From positions 62,001 to 126,000 of the forward strand of contig CACOMZ010000001.1 of NCBI GenBank assembly GCA_902628525.1: DNA of 64,000 nucleotides, written 5' to 3'. This stretch comes from an uncultured Pelagibacteraceae bacterium. GTDB lineage: Bacteria; Pseudomonadota; Alphaproteobacteria; Pelagibacterales; Pelagibacteraceae. Made by a program: the position numbers and the translations under genes. Under the pieces are notes generated by a model. That model ran no database searches. It worked only from the letters and a program-made list of their open reading frames with translations, and had not been told where the DNA came from. Positions 61,966 to 64,000 of the stretch are shown here, piece after piece (positions within the stretch are counted from its first letter, which is position 1; each line of letters opens with the position of its first letter).

Positions 61966-64000
61966 ATGGACATAAAAAAAGTAGTTGTAATAGGCTCTGG
62001 AACCATGGGTAGTGGTATAGCAGCTCATTTATGCAATGCAGGCATACCGGTTACTTTACTAGATCTAACCACAGAAATAAGTGAAAAAGCTAGAGAAAGA
62101 ATTCATAAATCGAGACCTCCACTGTTAATAGATAAAACCAAAATCAACAATATCAATGTTGGAAACATTAATGAAAATTTTGATGTTGTAAAAGATGCAG
62201 ATTGGGTTGTAGAGGCAGTAGTAGAAAGAATAGATATAAAACATAATATTTATGAAAAAATATTTAAGAACAGAAAAAAAGGGGCAATAGTTTCGTCAAA
62301 CACCTCATCAATTCCAATAAAAGTTTTATCTGAAAAATTATCAAATGAAGAAAAAAAAGATTTTTGCATAACCCACTTCTTCAATCCTGTAAGATATATG
62401 GGATTATTAGAAATTGTTAAAAATGAAAATAATGATTTAAATAAAATTAATTCTCTAAAGAAATTTTGTGAAGTTGAACTTGGAAAAGGAGCTATAGTTT
62501 GTAACGATACTCCAGGTTTTTTAGGCAATAGGATTGGTGTTTATGCGATGCAGGTTGCAATGACAGAAGCTTTTAAAATGAAACTTACTATAGAGGAAGC
62601 GGACGCAGTTTTCGGTAGACCAATGGGTATACCCAAAACGGGAGTGTTTGGATTATATGATCTAATAGGGATTGATTTGATGGCTGATGTATTGAAAAGC
62701 TTTATGAAAGAACTATCAGATCAAGACGAATTTAAAATTGTTGCAAAAGAAATTCCACTAGTAAAAAAATTAATTGATACAGGCTATACAGGCCGTAAAG
62801 GAAAAGGTGGATTTTATAGAATGAATAAAAATGGAGATCAAAAAATTTTAGAAGCTATAAATCTAGAAACAGGAGATTACTCACCATCGAAAAAAATAGA
62901 GTTAGGAATTGATACAGTTGACATAAATAGTTTAATAAACCGAAAAGATAAGTTTGGAGAATATGCTTGGATAGTAACTTCTAAAATAATTAAATATGCA
63001 TCCTCACTTGTTCCTGGAATCACAGATAAGTTCAATGATATTGATGAAGCTATGAGATTGGGTTTCAACTGGGCGATGGGTCCATTTGAAATGTTGAGAT
63101 CAATAGGAGTAAAGAATTTTTTTGATAGAATTGATAATTTTGAAAATAATAAATTTTTAGAAAATTTATCAAAAACAAAAGATGAAAATTTTTATGGGGA
63201 AAGACAACTTTATACAAGTATTCAAACTTTAGGAAAAATAAGACCATCGGCAATTAAACTAGATAAAAACAATTCTGCAGAAATTCATCGATTTAAAGAT
63301 TTTAATATTGTTGAGTTTACGACAAAAGCTTGTGCATTAGATTATGACTCTATGGATGCTTTAAAAAATGCAACCGATAAACCTTTAATTGTTATGAATG
63401 AAAGTATGCAATTTTCAGCTGGTGTAAACTTAAGTTATACTATGAATTTTGCCGATAAAGGTGATTTTAAATCAATTGAAAAATTTATTAAATATTTTCA
63501 AGATACTTGTAAAACTTTAAAATATTCTAAATTTCCTGTTGTGTCAGCTCCATCTGGACTCACTTTAGGAGGAGGTTTTGAAGTTTTAGTGCAAAGTAAC
63601 TTCGTTGCTTCACATACAAATTTAGTAATTGGTTTAGTTGAAACTATTGTTGGATTAGTTCCAGCGGGTGGAGGATGTAAAGAAATGTTATGGAGATGGT
63701 CTCAAACTGAAGAGGCAAAATCAGATCCTGACTACGCTCCATTAAAAGTTTTTGATATAATTGGATATGCTAAAACTGCTACATCACCAATAGAGGCTGA
63801 ACCTTTAAAGTATTTAAAACAAGAAGATAGAAAAATAATGAATAGAAATAGTCTTTTCGAAGAAGCAAAAAAACTAATCGATGAAAATACTAAATTTATT
63901 CCTCCAGAGGAATGCAGGTTTAACCTTTCTGGAAAACCTTTGAAAAATAAAATGGTTAAGATTTTAGAAAAATTATATAACGAAAAAGTAATTCTAGATC
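61966..64000 (+). CDS. 3-hydroxyacyl-CoA dehydrogenase / enoyl-CoA hydratase fusion, FadN-type (3' truncated)
   Basis: This bifunctional beta-oxidation enzyme runs off the window after 678 codons with no stop; relatives are about 750-800 residues. The order is dehydrogenase first, as in FadN, the reverse of FadB. The N-terminal Rossmann motif is VVVIGSGTMGSGIAAHL, with the catalytic-histidine THFFNPVRYMG near residue 137 and a second C-terminal dehydrogenase domain from about residue 310. The crotonase part follows, with oxyanion and catalytic glutamates in LTLGGGFEVL and LVETIVGLVPAGGG. It is divergent from the thiolase. The ATG at 61966 has no clear ribosome-binding site. Confidence 0.92.
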   Translation, partial: MDIKKVVVIGSGTMGSGIAAHLCNAGIPVTLLDLTTEISEKARERIHKSRPPLLIDKTKINNINVGNINENFDVVKDADWVVEAVVERIDIKHNIYEKIFKNRKKGAIVSSNTSSIPIKVLSEKLSNEEKKDFCITHFFNPVRYMGLLEIVKNENNDLNKINSLKKFCEVELGKGAIVCNDTPGFLGNRIGVYAMQVAMTEAFKMKLTIEEADAVFGRPMGIPKTGVFGLYDLIGIDLMADVLKSFMKELSDQDEFKIVAKEIPLVKKLIDTGYTGRKGKGGFYRMNKNGDQKILEAINLETGDYSPSKKIELGIDTVDINSLINRKDKFGEYAWIVTSKIIKYASSLVPGITDKFNDIDEAMRLGFNWAMGPFEMLRSIGVKNFFDRIDNFENNKFLENLSKTKDENFYGERQLYTSIQTLGKIRPSAIKLDKNNSAEIHRFKDFNIVEFTTKACALDYDSMDALKNATDKPLIVMNESMQFSAGVNLSYTMNFADKGDFKSIEKFIKYFQDTCKTLKYSKFPVVSAPSGLTLGGGFEVLVQSNFVASHTNLVIGLVETIVGLVPAGGGCKEMLWRWSQTEEAKSDPDYAPLKVFDIIGYAKTATSPIEAEPLKYLKQEDRKIMNRNSLFEEAKKLIDENTKFIPPEECRFNLSGKPLKNKMVKILEKLYNEKVILD

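Overview
The window is AT-rich (roughly 30 percent G+C by eye) and densely packed: genes overlap or abut, no gap exceeds about 140 bases, and there are no insertion sequences, phage genes, CRISPR arrays, tRNAs or rRNAs. The gene content (branched-chain, betaine and polyamine-type ABC importers with periplasmic binding proteins, many small-molecule oxygenases and dehydrogenases, DMT-family transporters, an alphaproteobacterial mre/rod operon) fits a streamlined marine alphaproteobacterium of the SAR11 / Pelagibacterales group. That assignment is inferred from composition and gene families.

Layout. 1-1312 is the end of a fused two-ATPase peptide-type ABC gene. 1415-8421 is leuA joined directly to the cell-elongation operon mreB-mreC-mreD-mrdA-rodA. 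8487-14085 is a plus-strand metabolic run: DadA-like oxidase, EamA transporter, D-2-hydroxyacid dehydrogenase, HDAC-like amidohydrolase, msrB and a DUF1479 dioxygenase. It meets a converging grxC and a TIGR03643 gene. 14702-15371 is a LysE-type exporter behind a strong hairpin that contains its likely ribosome-binding site. 15458-21410 is a complete LIV-type ABC importer (binding protein, LivHMGF) with an embedded 60-residue gene and an AzlCD exporter pair. 21451-29544 holds glutarate hydroxylase GlaH, a divergent ProC-like reductase, a second LIV importer (LivGFHM), an unlisted 23-residue membrane peptide, an MFS transporter and a converging binding protein.

29651-35367 is a tight minus-strand operon (luciferase-like flavin monooxygenase, ThDP enzyme, DUF1185 protein, alpha/beta hydrolase, aldehyde dehydrogenase) that I cannot assign to a known pathway. 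35473-39392 has an IPNS-like dioxygenase, two tandem paralogous EamA transporters and a ureohydrolase.

39394-52351 looks like a quaternary-amine island. It holds a choline-dehydrogenase-like GMC enzyme; a PhnZ/TmpB-type HD oxygenase next to a TauD-type dioxygenase; the carnitine set of betainyl-CoA thioesterase, BKACE and L-carnitine dehydrogenase; a betaine-type ProXWV importer; a gamma-butyrobetaine-hydroxylase-like enzyme; a glycerophosphodiesterase; and an aldehyde dehydrogenase. Together they would import trimethylated compounds and convert carnitine, and perhaps choline phosphonate, to glycine betaine. 52372-60724 holds a beta-hydroxyacid dehydrogenase, an EamA exporter, a EutA-like isomerase, a DoeA-like M24 hydrolase and a PotADBC-type importer, perhaps one uptake-and-hydrolysis unit. 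60730-64000 is a thiolase divergent from a FadN-type beta-oxidation enzyme that runs off the window.

Recurrent themes: binding-protein genes separated from their permease genes by hairpins; five Fe(II)/2-oxoglutarate-type dioxygenases plus one HD di-iron oxygenase in 64 kb; and convergent genes whose stop codons overlap.
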